A stretch of 64,000 nt of DNA from Rhizobium sp. WYJ-E13. GTDB lineage: Bacteria > Pseudomonadota > Alphaproteobacteria > Rhizobiales > Rhizobiaceae. This document shows positions 36,162-45,586 of this stretch, piece by piece (within the stretch, counting starts at the first letter, position 1; each line of letters starts with the position of its first letter). The stretch is from the NCBI RefSeq assembly GCF_018987265.1, contig NZ_CP076854.1, positions 806,001 to 870,000 of the forward strand. The letters are read 5' to 3'. The translations under genes were made by a program, and so were the position numbers. Under the pieces are notes generated by a model, which ran no database searches, was not told the DNA's origin, and worked only from the letters and a program-made list of their open reading frames with translations.

Positions 36162-37091
36162 TCAGCGATTTCTGAAGACCGTGCAGGCGACGCCGGCAGC
36201 GCGTATCGTGCTGCAGAGCTTGGTCGCCTCGGCACGCGTCTCTCTACCGATTCTTGCAGCATAGCGTGGCCGGTAGCCAAAATTTCCGCCTCTCTGCCGC
36301 ACGATCACCGCGCGCTCCGCATTCAGTGGTTCGGGAAGCTTTGCCACCGATACCGTGAAGAGCCGATCCGCGACGGACGGATTATAGTGGGCGGCAAGCT
36401 GCACGCCCCAGGGCGCCCAGTCAGCCGATCCGGTGAGGACTGGCTCATTCATCTGCCGCGTTTCGGCGAGCGCCACACATGCCTCCCGGAATGGCATTCC
36501 GTCCCGCAGGTCCGGAGCGGCGGTCTCCGGAGGGCTGTCCCGCCAGGTTTCGACGGTCTGGCCGGTAATTGCGAAAACATAGTCGCGGGTCTCGATCGGT
36601 AGGCGGCCGGAGGAGAGGAACCGGCTGAGACCGGACTCGCCCGCATTATAGGCGGCTGCCGCAAGCCCGAGATTGCCAAAACGAAGCCTAAGTTCGTCGA
36701 GATAGCGGGAAGAGGCTTTTAGCGCCTGAACGACATCGAAGCTGTTTTCCAGCTCTCTCAAGCGGGCGGTGCCCGGCATGAATTGCGCAATGCCTTCCGC
36801 GCCCTTGGGGCTGACTGCTTCCGGACGGAACAGACTTTCGCGCCAGATCAGGCGGGCGAAGAAGGCAGGTGGAATGTTGTGAATCGCTGCGAAACGGTCC
36901 ATGACGGCGCAGAGATCGGCATTGAAGTGATCTTTTCGGATGCAGAGCGTTTGCCCGTCACCAGCGTCACCCTGGTAAAGGCAAGCCGCTTCTGGAGCGG
37001 ACGGCTCGGCAGTGCTGATCGCGGGCGCCGCCGCAGCCCATACTGCGGAAACCAGCACCGCAGCCATTAAGAATCTGCCGCATCTCATCAT
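36162..37091 (-). CDS. Lytic transglycosylase (SLT domain), exported
   Basis: A 309-aa periplasmic peptidoglycan-cleaving enzyme. Signal peptide/anchor in the first ~28 residues; SLT domain from about 65 to 200 with the catalytic Glu in LIWRES (E85), GIAQFMPGTA (100-109) and AAAYNAGESGLSRF. The C-terminal part (about 240-309), with a SPOR-like RPRYAARIGRETRAEA stretch, may bind denuded glycan. Frame open upstream to a TTG at 37187, but a strong hairpin (37154-37175) lies within that stretch, so I start at the ATG pair at 37091. Similar enzymes occur with type IV secretion, but no such genes are here. Confidence 0.82.
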   Translation of the reverse strand: MMRCGRFLMAAVLVSAVWAAAAPAISTAEPSAPEAACLYQGDAGDGQTLCIRKDHFNADLCAVMDRFAAIHNIPPAFFARLIWRESLFRPEAVSPKGAEGIAQFMPGTARLRELENSFDVVQALKASSRYLDELRLRFGNLGLAAAAYNAGESGLSRFLSSGRLPIETRDYVFAITGQTVETWRDSPPETAAPDLRDGMPFREACVALAETRQMNEPVLTGSADWAPWGVQLAAHYNPSVADRLFTVSVAKLPEPLNAERAVIVRQRGGNFGYRPRYAARIGRETRAEATKLCSTIRAAGVACTVFRNR

Positions 37092-37153
37092 CGCCAAACC
37101 TTGCCTGACGACATCGTCGCGGTTTTCAAGCAAGACGGCAAGCGTCCTTCCTC

Positions 37154-37175
37154 GCCCGCGGCCAAGGCCGCGGGC
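37154..37175 (-). terminator. GC-rich stem-loop after the DUF982 gene
   Basis: Perfect 10-bp stem GCCCGCGGCC/GGCCGCGGGC with a 2-nt AA spacer, directly behind the minus-strand stop at 37177. No T-tract, so it may act as a 3' stabiliser or weak terminator. Confidence 0.5.
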
Positions 37176-37176
37176 T

Positions 37177-37440
37177 TCAGTGCACAACCGTCAGGATCGC
37201 AATGCCTGCTTCGGCAGCCGCACGGCGAATGGCATCCTGCAGTTCGCTGACATCGATTTGTCCGGTGATGGCATCGACGCAGGCCTTGACGGCCACAACA
37301 TATTCCTCGCCGTCCTCGGACGGCCAGTCCGCAATCAAAACCTCAGCGGCGTCTCTCAACGTTCTGAGGACCCTGTATTTTTCTCGGCCACCCAGCATCA
37401 GCACCAGAGGTGGAAAGCGCTCGTATATGTTCCATTCCAT
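37177..37440 (-). CDS. DUF982-like small protein
   Basis: An 87-aa protein: W near the N terminus (MEWNIYERFPPLVLMLGG in two parts), RTLRDAAEVLIADWP, then YVVAVKACVDAI and AIRRAAAEAGI. This layout matches DUF982, short proteins abundant in Rhizobiaceae and of unknown function. The frame is open to 37605, but the ATG at 37440 gives the family's normal start and has GGGGAG about 10 nt upstream. Confidence 0.65.
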   Translation of the reverse strand: MEWNIYERFPPLVLMLGGREKYRVLRTLRDAAEVLIADWPSEDGEEYVVAVKACVDAITGQIDVSELQDAIRRAAAEAGIAILTVVH

Positions 37441-37756
37441 TACACTTGGTCTCCCCAACGTAAGGATATTGGTAACGTTGCAAGAACCATACCGATCGCG
37501 TGTGAAAATCGTGCATCCGACAACTTTAGGGCTGCGGGTCGGATTTGGCGGCCGGGCAACGCTAGAAAAATGGATATTAAAACTCAAGTTTTCATTGCGC
37601 GGCATTCAACCCTCCGCTAAAGAAAGATCGTCATTGGCCGGATGCGAGCGGGCCACGTAAGCGTTAACGTCACTCAACGCGTATGATCGAACGGCTTTGC
37701 GGTTTCGATCTGCGCGACTGTGTCCTGCGGATCGTTTTCCGAAGCCCCGGAAGGAC

Positions 37757-38533
37757 ATGATGGATAACAAGCAATCCACAGATCACTCGTTCCCTGCGCC
37801 CTCAATCGAGCGGGTCCGCCATGAATTGCGTCGCCGCTCCCTCACGATCGAGAGCGTGACGGATATTACGCCTGGCATGCGACGCATCGTGCTGAAGGGT
37901 GAAGATCTCGCCGATTTCACGAGCCTGGCACCCGACGACCATATCAAGATCATCGTGTCCGGTACCGATGGCGCCGAGGAACGTCGGGATTACACCCCGC
38001 GTCGCTACGACAACGCAACTCGTCGTCTGACCATCGACTTCGCTTTGCATGAGGCGGGTCCTGCCACGCAATGGGCAATCGACGCTAGCGTTGGTACGCC
38101 TCTTTAAATCGGTGGCCCGCGTGGTTCGGCCGTTGTCGCCGGTACAGTGAATAGGTGGCTTCTGATCGGCGATGAGACGGCTATGCCCGCCATTGGCCGG
38201 CGAATTGAGGAAAGCGGGGCTGAAACGACGATTACGACAATCGCCGCAGTCGCAGACCCGCAAGAGCAGCAGTCGTTTGAGACAGGTGCAACGCTCACGA
38301 TGCGCTGGGTTTACCGTCCTCTCTCCGATGCGACGAATGCCGAACCGCTGATCGCTGCTTTGGCAGGAATCGACATCGTTCCCCAGACATTCGTCTGGAT
38401 CGCGGCTGAGGCGTCAGTGGTGCGGGCAATCCGCTCTTATCTCACCGAAGATCGCGGATATCCGCTTAGCTGGATCAAGGCATCGGGCTATTGGGTCAAG
38501 GGCAAGGCCGATACGACCGAGAAGTTCGGATAG
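37757..38533 (+). pseudogene. Siderophore-interacting protein gene broken by one TAA
   Basis: The same reading frame encodes a complete ~258-aa SIP/ViuB-like flavoprotein except for one TAA at 38105-38107 (codon 117). Before it lie the FAD-binding RRDYTPRRYD and the line up to DASVGTPL; right after it come IGGPRGSA (the pyrophosphate loop) and RWLLIGDETAMPAIGRR (NAD(P) site), then a normal C terminus. Homologues usually have LQIGGPRGS here, so a single C-to-T change of CAA to TAA explains the stop. AAGGA precedes the ATG. Unlike the 34851 protein it has no DUF2218 domain. The N-terminal 116-aa fragment alone would lack the nicotinamide site. Confidence 0.85.
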
Positions 38534-38726
38534 CAGCGGACTGATGGCGTTTAGGAGCTTCCGCCCATCGCTCAGGGAATGGCCCCATCTGCGGAGGGGC
38601 CACCGAGCTCCGTCTCGATCGTGTTCACCATTGCTGCCCGTGCGGCGCGAAGCCGCTCATTCTCGTTTTGCCGTGCGGCGGAACATCGGGCGGATGGCCG
38701 TGTTTCTAAGCAAAGGAGATACGGCC

Positions 38727-38837
38727 ATGGATGCAGACCACACCAACCCCCAAGCCGAACAGCGCCGCGCGAAGGACGTCGGACCAATTGCTCCGCCAAC
38801 GGTCCGACCGCCGGACACAAAGGATGAAAGCGAGTGA
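38727..38837 (+). CDS. Very small hydrophilic protein, unknown
   Basis: A 36-aa frame (MDADHTNPQAEQRRAKDVG then proline-rich) with a strong AAAGGAG 8 nt before its ATG. It is too short for a family call. It lies between the broken SIP gene and the DUF2934 gene. 38534-38726 shows no other supportable gene. Confidence 0.45.
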   Translation: MDADHTNPQAEQRRAKDVGPIAPPTVRPPDTKDESE

Positions 38838-38894
38838 CCCGTCGTAGCACTGAGAAGTCATGCCAGCGACCATGCGGAGATTGGAGGTAGCGCG

Positions 38895-39122
38895 ATGGCC
38901 AGAGACAAGGAAGAAGCAATTCGTCAGCGTGCCTACGAGATCTGGGAGCAGGAAGGTCGCCCGGAAGGGAATGCGCTTCGCCATTGGCTGCAGGCATCCG
39001 ATGAATTCAGCGAAGACGAGGAACATGAGACATTGCAGGAATTGATCGACGAGGATGATCGCGACGATGCCGCTCTGCTGCAGGGTGCAGGTGAGAGCGG
39101 CGATATTCACTCTCGTCGCTAG
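38895..39122 (+). CDS. DUF2934 small protein
   Basis: A 75-aa acidic protein starting [20 protein letters not shown] and continuing [14 protein letters not shown], the DUF2934 pattern (R-AY-WE-GRP-G-HW-A). GGAGG lies 8 nt upstream of the ATG. Function unknown; common in Rhizobiales near stress genes. Its stop overlaps that of the convergent ATPase gene by 4 nt. Confidence 0.82.
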   Translation: MARDKEEAIRQRAYEIWEQEGRPEGNALRHWLQASDEFSEDEEHETLQELIDEDDRDDAALLQGAGESGDIHSRR

Positions 39123-40189
39123 TCGATCGACAGGCGCTTTTCGGTCTTGGCGTCGAAGAGATGCAGTTTGCCGAGATCCGGCATCATCCTGACGGTGTCG
39201 CCGGCCTGCAGGGACAGGCGCTCCCGCACCGTGGCGACAACCGGATCCAATCCGAGCCTGGCATTAATCTGGGTTTCGGCTCCGGTGGGTTCGATCACCG
39301 CCACCTCGACACTCACGCCGTTCGAATTGACGGATAGATGTTCCGGGCGAATGCCATAGATCACCTCCGAGCCTCGCGCTGACGAAGCACTTTCCGGCAG
39401 CGGCAGGCGCGCGCCACCATCGGCAATGAACTCCAACGGTCCCGAACTGCTGATCTTGCCCCTGATGACATTCATGCCCGGTGAGCCGATGAAGCCGGCG
39501 ACGAAGAGATTGGCCGGCCGGTCGTAGAGATCGAGCGGCGAGCCGATCTGTTCGACGTAGCCGTCGCGCATCACCACGATCCGGTCCGCCATCGTCATGG
39601 CTTCGATCTGATCGTGCGTGACGTAGACCGTCGTCGTTTGCAGTCGCTGGTGCAACTGCTTGATTTCCGAGCGCATCTGCACGCGAAGCTTCGCATCGAG
39701 ATTGGACAGCGGCTCATCGAAGAGGAAGACTTGCGGCTGGCGGACGATCGCGCGGCCCATGGCGACGCGCTGACGTTGGCCGCCGGAGAGATTTCTCGGG
39801 TAGCGGTCGAGCAGATGTTCGAGACCGAGGATCTGCGCGGCGTCACGGACGCGACCTCTGATCTCATCCTTCGGCGCCTTCGCCAGCCGCAGCGAAAATC
39901 CCATATTCGCCTCGACGGTCATATGCGGATAAAGCGCATAGGACTGAAAGACCATGGCGATGTCGCGCTCCTTCGGCGCCACATTATTGACGACCCGGCC
40001 GCCAATCGACACCTTGCCGCCAGAAATCTCTTCAAGCCCCGCGATCATGCGCAGCAAGGTTGACTTGCCGCAGCCGGAAGGGCCGACGAGGATGACGAAT
40101 TCCCCGTCGCGGATGTCGATGTCGACCCCATGCAATACCTCGAAGTGACCATAGCTCTTGCGGACATTCGCCACGTTTACGGACGCCAT
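39119..40189 (-). CDS. CUT1 sugar ABC transporter ATPase (MalK/UgpC type)
   Basis: A 356-aa ATPase: Walker [10 protein letters not shown] (about 37-45), [14 protein letters not shown], Walker [13 protein letters not shown]-loop [11 protein letters not shown] domain at the C terminus. Last gene of the minus-strand operon that starts at 47340; a 76-nt gap separates it from the GatZ gene, the largest gap between consecutive genes there. It powers the permeases at 42532-44306. Confidence 0.87.
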   Translation of the reverse strand: MASVNVANVRKSYGHFEVLHGVDIDIRDGEFVILVGPSGCGKSTLLRMIAGLEEISGGKVSIGGRVVNNVAPKERDIAMVFQSYALYPHMTVEANMGFSLRLAKAPKDEIRGRVRDAAQILGLEHLLDRYPRNLSGGQRQRVAMGRAIVRQPQVFLFDEPLSNLDAKLRVQMRSEIKQLHQRLQTTTVYVTHDQIEAMTMADRIVVMRDGYVEQIGSPLDLYDRPANLFVAGFIGSPGMNVIRGKISSSGPLEFIADGGARLPLPESASSARGSEVIYGIRPEHLSVNSNGVSVEVAVIEPTGAETQINARLGLDPVVATVRERLSLQAGDTVRMMPDLGKLHLFDAKTEKRLSID

Positions 40190-40265
40190 AACTGTCTCCG
40201 GCTAGAAAACTGATATCGATCTGCACTCGCTCACCCGGAGCGATATGCGGTGATGAACGCGCCTG

Positions 40266-41567
40266 CTATCGAGGCGCCGTTGCGGCAGCGTAAGGCGCCA
40301 GCGCTGCATCAATAGCGGCGAGGCAGAGTTCGCGAGCATTCGGTGCGATGCGTTTCTCCACCACGTCGGGATAGAGGCGAGCAAGATGCTGGCTGATCAG
40401 CGTTTCCGGGATAATGTCGGGAAGTAGGGCAAACAGGCGTTCGACCGCCGCCGCCGCACGCGCATCGGGCCAGTAATAGCGGATGCGGTCGCTGTAGCTG
40501 AAATGTCGTTGCAGGCGCTGTTCGTCGGGCGTACCGCCGTAGTGGCCGGCCCAGTGGCCGGGCTCGGCGAGCATGATCTCTTCCATAGTCGCTTTCAGCC
40601 CGTCAGCGCGTCTGTCTCCGGCTAGAATGGCAGCGATCGCGTCGAGGCCATAGAGGGCTTCGCGCAATGCGAAAGTGAGCCCAGGGCCGACTTTCAGGAT
40701 TGCAAATCCGCCATCGACGAGCGCCGAAAGCGAAGCGGCCGGTTGATAGTCAGTGGAATGGGCTTCGAACAGCAGACCTTTCATCTCATCGAGCGCGGAG
40801 ATCAGCGTCTTTGCACGATCCGGCTTGTAGAGCGCGACATTGGCGTTGCCGAATTCGACGCCCGGTTGGACGACGATGGCGATAATGCGCTCCAGTGCCG
40901 CACCGACGCCCGCTTTGATGAAAGCCTGGCGATGAACATCAAGCGTGCTCAAAGCGGCTTCCCGTTGCGTGACGTCGAGTTCGGCCAAGGCATGCGTTGC
41001 GCCGCCCGGCGGCGGCACTTCGGTGCCGATGACATAGGTCGGCAGACGAGCACCGATACGGCGGGCAGCGTCTTCCGCCGCCCTCGCCAGGCGCGCTGCC
41101 CTTGCGGCGGTCAACTCGTCGGCAAGTGCCGATGGCTCACCGGCGCATCCCATCGACGTATCGAGATGCAGTTTTTCGAAACCGGCCTCGACATAGGCCG
41201 TCACCATGGCTTCGGCTCGGGCCATGGCATCCTCGGCGCCGAGCTTTCTCCACGGGTTCGGGCCGAGATGGTCGCCGCCGAGTATGATGCGATTGGTGGG
41301 AAAACCGATACTCCCTGCAATCTGCTCGATAAAGGCTCGGAAGTCCGCCGGCGTCATGCCAGTATAGCCGCCTTCCTGATTGACCTGGTTGCAGGTCGCC
41401 TCGATGAGGACCGCTTCTCCCTGCAGGGCCGCACGTCGCAACGTGGCTTCGATCACAAGCGGATGGGCGGAGCAGACAGATGTGATGCCGCGCGGCAGGG
41501 GCAGGCCCCTTCCGCCGAACAGTTTTGCCAGGGCGATCCGGCGGTTCTGGTCGATTGCGGCGCTCAT
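40266..41567 (-). CDS. GatZ/KbaZ-family protein, probable tagatose-6-phosphate 4-epimerase
   Basis: A 433-aa TIM-barrel protein of PF08013. Landmarks: ITSVCSAHPLVIEA, VLIEATCNQVNQEGGYTGMTP (in parts), ILGGDHLGPNPW, KLHLDTSMGC, VIGTEVPPPGGA and VQPGVEFGN. Enteric GatZ/KbaZ support a tagatose-1,6-bisphosphate aldolase, but no GatY/KbaY partner is present here, and a PF08013 member of Agrobacterium tumefaciens has been reported to epimerise D-tagatose-6-phosphate to D-fructose-6-phosphate. With a kinase and an AgaS-type isomerase in the operon, the epimerase role fits better. The start overlaps the AgaS stop (ATGA). Confidence 0.85.
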   Translation of the reverse strand: MSAAIDQNRRIALAKLFGGRGLPLPRGITSVCSAHPLVIEATLRRAALQGEAVLIEATCNQVNQEGGYTGMTPADFRAFIEQIAGSIGFPTNRIILGGDHLGPNPWRKLGAEDAMARAEAMVTAYVEAGFEKLHLDTSMGCAGEPSALADELTAARAARLARAAEDAARRIGARLPTYVIGTEVPPPGGATHALAELDVTQREAALSTLDVHRQAFIKAGVGAALERIIAIVVQPGVEFGNANVALYKPDRAKTLISALDEMKGLLFEAHSTDYQPAASLSALVDGGFAILKVGPGLTFALREALYGLDAIAAILAGDRRADGLKATMEEIMLAEPGHWAGHYGGTPDEQRLQRHFSYSDRIRYYWPDARAAAAVERLFALLPDIIPETLISQHLARLYPDVVEKRIAPNARELCLAAIDAALAPYAAATAPR

Positions 41568-42520
41568 ACCAGTGTCACGACCTTGGTGAGGTGGCGCGGC
41601 GAGACGGTATCGATGTGGCGCGCCTGCGCGGCGCGTTCGCCGAGGATCTGCAAGGCCGGCAGGACGACGAGACCGGCGAGCGACAGATCGACATCGACGG
41701 GAACCTCCAGATCGCCGGGGCCGCCGAGACCGATGACGACAGCCCCCTTCTCGCGCAGTTCGCCGACAAGCTTGGCCTCGGCTTGTCTCTGGTCCGAGCT
41801 GTAAAGCATGACGGCTGCCGTCTTTTCGTCGACGAGGCTGATCGGCCCGTGACGATATTCTAGCGGATGAAAGGCCTGCGTCATCAGTTGGCTCATTTCC
41901 ATCAGCTTGAGGGCGCCTTCGAGTGCGATACCGAAAAGCGGCCCGCTGCCCAGGAAGACGAAGTGCGAGCGGTCCTTGATGATATCGGGTAGCCCGGCAT
42001 CGAGCGCGTTCGCCAACTTTTGAGCCGATGTGACCACCGAGGCCGGGACGATCTGGCCGATCATCTGCAGGCTCAGCAACACCATGAGGCTTGCCGATAC
42101 CGTCATGACGATGCCCTCGTCGGGATGGGTCGGCGAGCAGATCAACCGGTCGCAGTTTTTCGCAAGCGCGCTTTCGGGCTCGACCGTCACGGCAGTCACG
42201 AAGGCTCCGGCTGCGCGGCTCGCTTTGGCGGCGGCAACCGTTTCCGTCGTCTCGCCGCTTCGCGAGAGCGCAACCACATGCGTCTTCTGCCATTCCGGCC
42301 AGAAGGACGAGGGTCGGTTCAGCCATTCTGCGCCGGGAACTGCGATCGCCTTGCGCTTGAGGCTATTGGCATGGGCGGCGAGAGACAGAGCGAGGTTGAA
42401 GGAGGTGCCGCAGCCGACAAAGACGAGGAGATCGTCTGCCTTGCCGCTGGCCGCATTCGAGCCGATAGCCTTTTCCCAATAAGGGAACTGCTCGAAGATT
42501 ACCTTTTCGGTCGTGTTCAT
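41564..42520 (-). CDS. agaS: SIS-domain sugar isomerase/deaminase (AgaS-like)
   Basis: A 318-aa protein with two SIS domains related to the isomerase half of GlmS: VFVGCGTSFNLALSLA and LSRSGETTETV in the first, FVFLGSGPLFGIALEGALK and EYRHGPISLVDE in the second. It lacks the GlmS glutaminase domain. AgaS enzymes convert galactosamine-6-phosphate to tagatose-6-phosphate with release of ammonia. ATG at 42520 with GGAG 7 nt upstream. It lies between the permease and GatZ genes and overlaps the latter. A glucosamine-6-phosphate deaminase role is the alternative. Confidence 0.8.
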   Translation of the reverse strand: MNTTEKVIFEQFPYWEKAIGSNAASGKADDLLVFVGCGTSFNLALSLAAHANSLKRKAIAVPGAEWLNRPSSFWPEWQKTHVVALSRSGETTETVAAAKASRAAGAFVTAVTVEPESALAKNCDRLICSPTHPDEGIVMTVSASLMVLLSLQMIGQIVPASVVTSAQKLANALDAGLPDIIKDRSHFVFLGSGPLFGIALEGALKLMEMSQLMTQAFHPLEYRHGPISLVDEKTAAVMLYSSDQRQAEAKLVGELREKGAVVIGLGGPGDLEVPVDVDLSLAGLVVLPALQILGERAAQARHIDTVSPRHLTKVVTLV

Positions 42521-42531
42521 GTTGTCTCCGA

Positions 42532-43389
42532 TTATTTGACCGAACCAGCCAGCAGACCGCTGACGAGGTAACGGTTGAGGAAGATGACGACGAGGGCAGG
42601 GATGACGATCGCAATCGATCCGCTTGCCGTGATCAGCCCGTAGTCGATGAAGTTCTTGGTGACGAATTCGGGAATGAGAACCGTCAGGGGTTTTGTCGCC
42701 TGCGGCGAGAAGATGAGGGGGACGAGATACTGGCCCCACGCCCCCAGGAAGGTCAGGATGGCAGCCGCCGTCAGGCCGGGACCGGCAAGCGGCAGCACGA
42801 TCTTGAAGAAAATATAGAGGCGGCCGGCACCATCGATCTGTGCCGCCTCTTCGAGAGCGATCGGAAGCTGCTCGAACACACTGCGCAATAGCCAGAGCGA
42901 GAGCGGCAGATAGGCCGAGACATAGATCAGCGAGACCCCGGTATAGGTATCAACCAGGTGCATCTTGATCATGATCTGATAGAGCGGGATCAGCACCGCA
43001 TAGGCAGGGATGGCCAGTGTCGCGACGACAGCGCCAAACAGAAGCTGACGTGCGGGAAAGCGCATCCTGGTGAAGGCGTAGGCGCCGAGTGCCGAGATTG
43101 CGACGCAAAGCAGCGTGGCAGCCACCGAAGTGATCACACTATTGAGCAGCGCGGCACGGAACTGTTTCCAGACCTCCACCCCGCCGATCCGCGAAATGTT
43201 GATGCCGAGCAGGCGCGAATAGTGGTCAAGCGTGAAATGCTGCGGGAAGAAGCGGATCGGCCGCGTCGAAAAATCTTCCGTCGGCGTCACGGAGCTTGCG
43301 AGCGTCCAATAGATCGGGCCGAGCGACCAGATCAGCAGCACGGCAAGACCGGCCCAAATCATCAGGCGATGGAGAAAGCTTGGTTTCAT
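42532..43389 (-). CDS. CUT1 sugar ABC transporter permease (MalG type)
   Basis: A 285-aa permease with six predicted helices and EAA loop (LEEAAQIDGAGRLYIFFKIVLP). Start at 43389 shares its A with the TGA of the first permease (TGATG). The frame is open far upstream inside that gene, but the normal MalG-type N terminus begins here. Confidence 0.87.
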   Translation of the reverse strand: MKPSFLHRLMIWAGLAVLLIWSLGPIYWTLASSVTPTEDFSTRPIRFFPQHFTLDHYSRLLGINISRIGGVEVWKQFRAALLNSVITSVAATLLCVAISALGAYAFTRMRFPARQLLFGAVVATLAIPAYAVLIPLYQIMIKMHLVDTYTGVSLIYVSAYLPLSLWLLRSVFEQLPIALEEAAQIDGAGRLYIFFKIVLPLAGPGLTAAAILTFLGAWGQYLVPLIFSPQATKPLTVLIPEFVTKNFIDYGLITASGSIAIVIPALVVIFLNRYLVSGLLAGSVK

Positions 43390-44306
43390 CAGTCGAACCG
43401 TGTGTTGCGATAGACGCGCAGGACGTAGACGAGCGAGACCAGCAGCGACACCAGCGTGATGACGACCGAAAGCGCCATGCCGTAGGAGAAGCGCAGGTTC
43501 TGAAATGTCTCGAGATAGATCTGGACGAGGATCGGCCGCGTTTCGAGGCTCGACCCGGCCAATACCCAGGCTTCGTCGAAGAGGTTGAAGGCGTTGACGG
43601 TCGCGTTCGTCATGGCAACGGCAATGGCGCTGCGTACGAGGGGAAGCGTCACCAGGCTGAACATCTGCACCCGCGTCGCGCCGTCGATACGGGCGGCCTC
43701 GTAAAGATGGGCCGGGATGCTCTGCATGGCGGCGAGCACGATGACGATCGTCAGCGGCATCATGCGCCAGACATGCACGACGGTGACTGCGATGATCGCG
43801 CTCGTCCGGTCGTTGAACCAGACATGATTTTCGAAGGGCAGGCCAAGTGCGACGAGGATGCCGTTCAAGAGGCCGGCGCCGGGCTGGTAGATCCACAGCC
43901 AGATGACGGAGTTGACGACGCCGGGAAGCGCCCAGGGCAGGATGACGGCCGCAAGCACCCATTGCCGCCCGACTTTCACCTGATTGATTAGCGCTGCGGC
44001 GAGCACGCCAAAGACGGTTTCGGCAGCGACGGCAAGGACGACGTAAATGAGCGTATTCGTCCAGGTCGACGCCAACTGTCCGTCCGACAGCATGCGCATG
44101 TAGTTTTCCAAGCCAACGAAGGGTGTTCCCGCCTGCATCGGATTAACCCGGTGCAGCGAGTCCCAGACCGTTCGTCCCATCGGATAGAAGACCAGCGCTG
44201 CCATCGTCACAAGGATCGGCAGCACCAGCAGCAGTCCGAGCATGGTGTCGGCGTTGAGGCCGACACTACGCTTGGCTGCCACACCTTCAGCGGTGGCTGT
44301 TGTCAT
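43389..44306 (-). CDS. CUT1 sugar ABC transporter permease (MalF type)
   Basis: A 305-aa permease with six predicted helices, an anchor near residues 24-45 (LLLVLPILVTMAALVF) and EAA loop (YEAARIDGATRVQMFSLVTLP). ATGA overlap with the binding-protein gene upstream. Forms the pore with the 42532-43389 product. Confidence 0.87.
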   Translation of the reverse strand: MTTATAEGVAAKRSVGLNADTMLGLLLVLPILVTMAALVFYPMGRTVWDSLHRVNPMQAGTPFVGLENYMRMLSDGQLASTWTNTLIYVVLAVAAETVFGVLAAALINQVKVGRQWVLAAVILPWALPGVVNSVIWLWIYQPGAGLLNGILVALGLPFENHVWFNDRTSAIIAVTVVHVWRMMPLTIVIVLAAMQSIPAHLYEAARIDGATRVQMFSLVTLPLVRSAIAVAMTNATVNAFNLFDEAWVLAGSSLETRPILVQIYLETFQNLRFSYGMALSVVITLVSLLVSLVYVLRVYRNTRFD

Positions 44307-45559
44307 TGCGCCATCGCCTGCTTGGCGGCATCAGCGATGGCCTGCATGGCCTGATCAACCGTCATCTGGTCCTTCGCCGCGCTGTTGATCGCCGTATTTA
44401 CCGCGCTTGAAAACTGCGGGTACCACGGCGGCGTTCCCTGCTGGAACAACGGCTCGACGGTCTTCGACTGCGCGACAAGTGCGTCGCCGCTGGTCAGCTT
44501 GCCTTCCGTATTGAGTTCGGAAAGAGCCGATGTGCGTGTCGGCAGGAAGCCGTTTGCCGCGTTCTTCTTCTGGAACTCCTTGCTGGTGAACCATTTGACG
44601 AAGGCGATCGCCGCTTCCTTGTTCTGCGACACGTTCGGAATGGCGAGTGCTTCCGGAAGGCCGAAGCTGCGGGTCTGGCCGCTTTCGGTCGGCACGAGGA
44701 TCGCTTCCACCTGGCCGGCGACCTTGGACTGTTTCGGATCGTTCATCTGACCCAGGCGGCCGGGTTCGCCCGAGATCATGATGCTGGTCAGTCCCTGGGC
44801 AAACATGCTCTCGTTGATCTGGCTGTCCTTGAGGCCAGTCGAGGCCGGATCGACCAGACCGTCTTTCAAGAGCGATAGTTCGAAGGCGAGTGCCTTGTAG
44901 CCGGCTGAATCCGGCGTGAGGAAAAGCGGCTTGAAATCCTTGTCGAAGAGTTCGCCACCGAAGGCCTTGGTCAGCAGGTACCAGCTTGTCGAAGCACCTT
45001 CCGTTGCCGAGAGCGGCAGGCCTATCGGATAGGTGGAGATGCCCTTCTCCTTGATCTTCCTGGCCGCGGCGACCAGCGCATCAAGTGTCTTGGGCATCTC
45101 GGTAACGCCGGCATCCGTGAAGTGCTTCTTGTTGACCAGCATGACACGGAAGTCGTTGGTGTAGGGCACGCCGAGCAACTGACCGTCGACAGTGAAGATC
45201 TTCGCAACGCCGATGTCGTTGACCGTGTCCTTATCGATCACATCATTCAGTGGCATGTACCAGCCGGCGGCGCTGAACTGACCCGTCCAGGACCAGTCGA
45301 ATTCAGTGACATCGGCCGGCGCCGTGCCGGCGACCAGCGCCGTTACGAGTTTCGGGCGAATGTCGTCCCATGACAGGGTCTGAAGATCGACATGAATGCC
45401 GGTCTCGGCTTCAAAATCGGCAGCGACCGTGGCTCCCTGCGGCGATGGCATCAGGACCGTGATCGACTGGCCGGCAAGCGGCTTGGCATCATCGGCCAAA
45501 GCAGGCAGGGCAATCACCAAGGCTGCTGAGGCAAGCAAAGGCAATATAAATTTACGCAT
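44303..45559 (-). CDS. CUT1 sugar ABC transporter substrate-binding protein
   Basis: A 418-aa periplasmic SBP_bac_1/8 protein with a Sec signal of about 22 residues (RKFILPLLASAALVIALPALA). Mature N terminus ITVLMPSPQGATVAADFEAETG; further on are AAGWYMPLNDVID and the GEPGRLGQM ligand-pocket region. The ATG at 45559 has AAGGATGGG upstream; a GTG nine codons earlier is unlikely. Sits between the kinase and permease genes. Substrate inferred from the enzymes: a galactosamine-like or other amino sugar. Confidence 0.86.
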   Translation of the reverse strand: MRKFILPLLASAALVIALPALADDAKPLAGQSITVLMPSPQGATVAADFEAETGIHVDLQTLSWDDIRPKLVTALVAGTAPADVTEFDWSWTGQFSAAGWYMPLNDVIDKDTVNDIGVAKIFTVDGQLLGVPYTNDFRVMLVNKKHFTDAGVTEMPKTLDALVAAARKIKEKGISTYPIGLPLSATEGASTSWYLLTKAFGGELFDKDFKPLFLTPDSAGYKALAFELSLLKDGLVDPASTGLKDSQINESMFAQGLTSIMISGEPGRLGQMNDPKQSKVAGQVEAILVPTESGQTRSFGLPEALAIPNVSQNKEAAIAFVKWFTSKEFQKKNAANGFLPTRTSALSELNTEGKLTSGDALVAQSKTVEPLFQQGTPPWYPQFSSAVNTAINSAAKDQMTVDQAMQAIADAAKQAMAQ

Positions 45560-45586
45560 GTTCCCATCCTTCGTTATCGTTGACAC

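Noticed and set aside
38572..38700. Protein-like minus-strand sequence ending near 38572
   Set aside because: The last ~40 codons look coding, but there is no plausible start codon or ribosome-binding site and the frame runs antisense to the DUF2934 gene.
41568..42326. N-terminal extension of the GatZ frame through the AgaS gene
   Set aside because: The extension is the other reading frame of the AgaS gene. The ATGA overlap at 41564-41567 and the family N terminus fix the true start at 41567.
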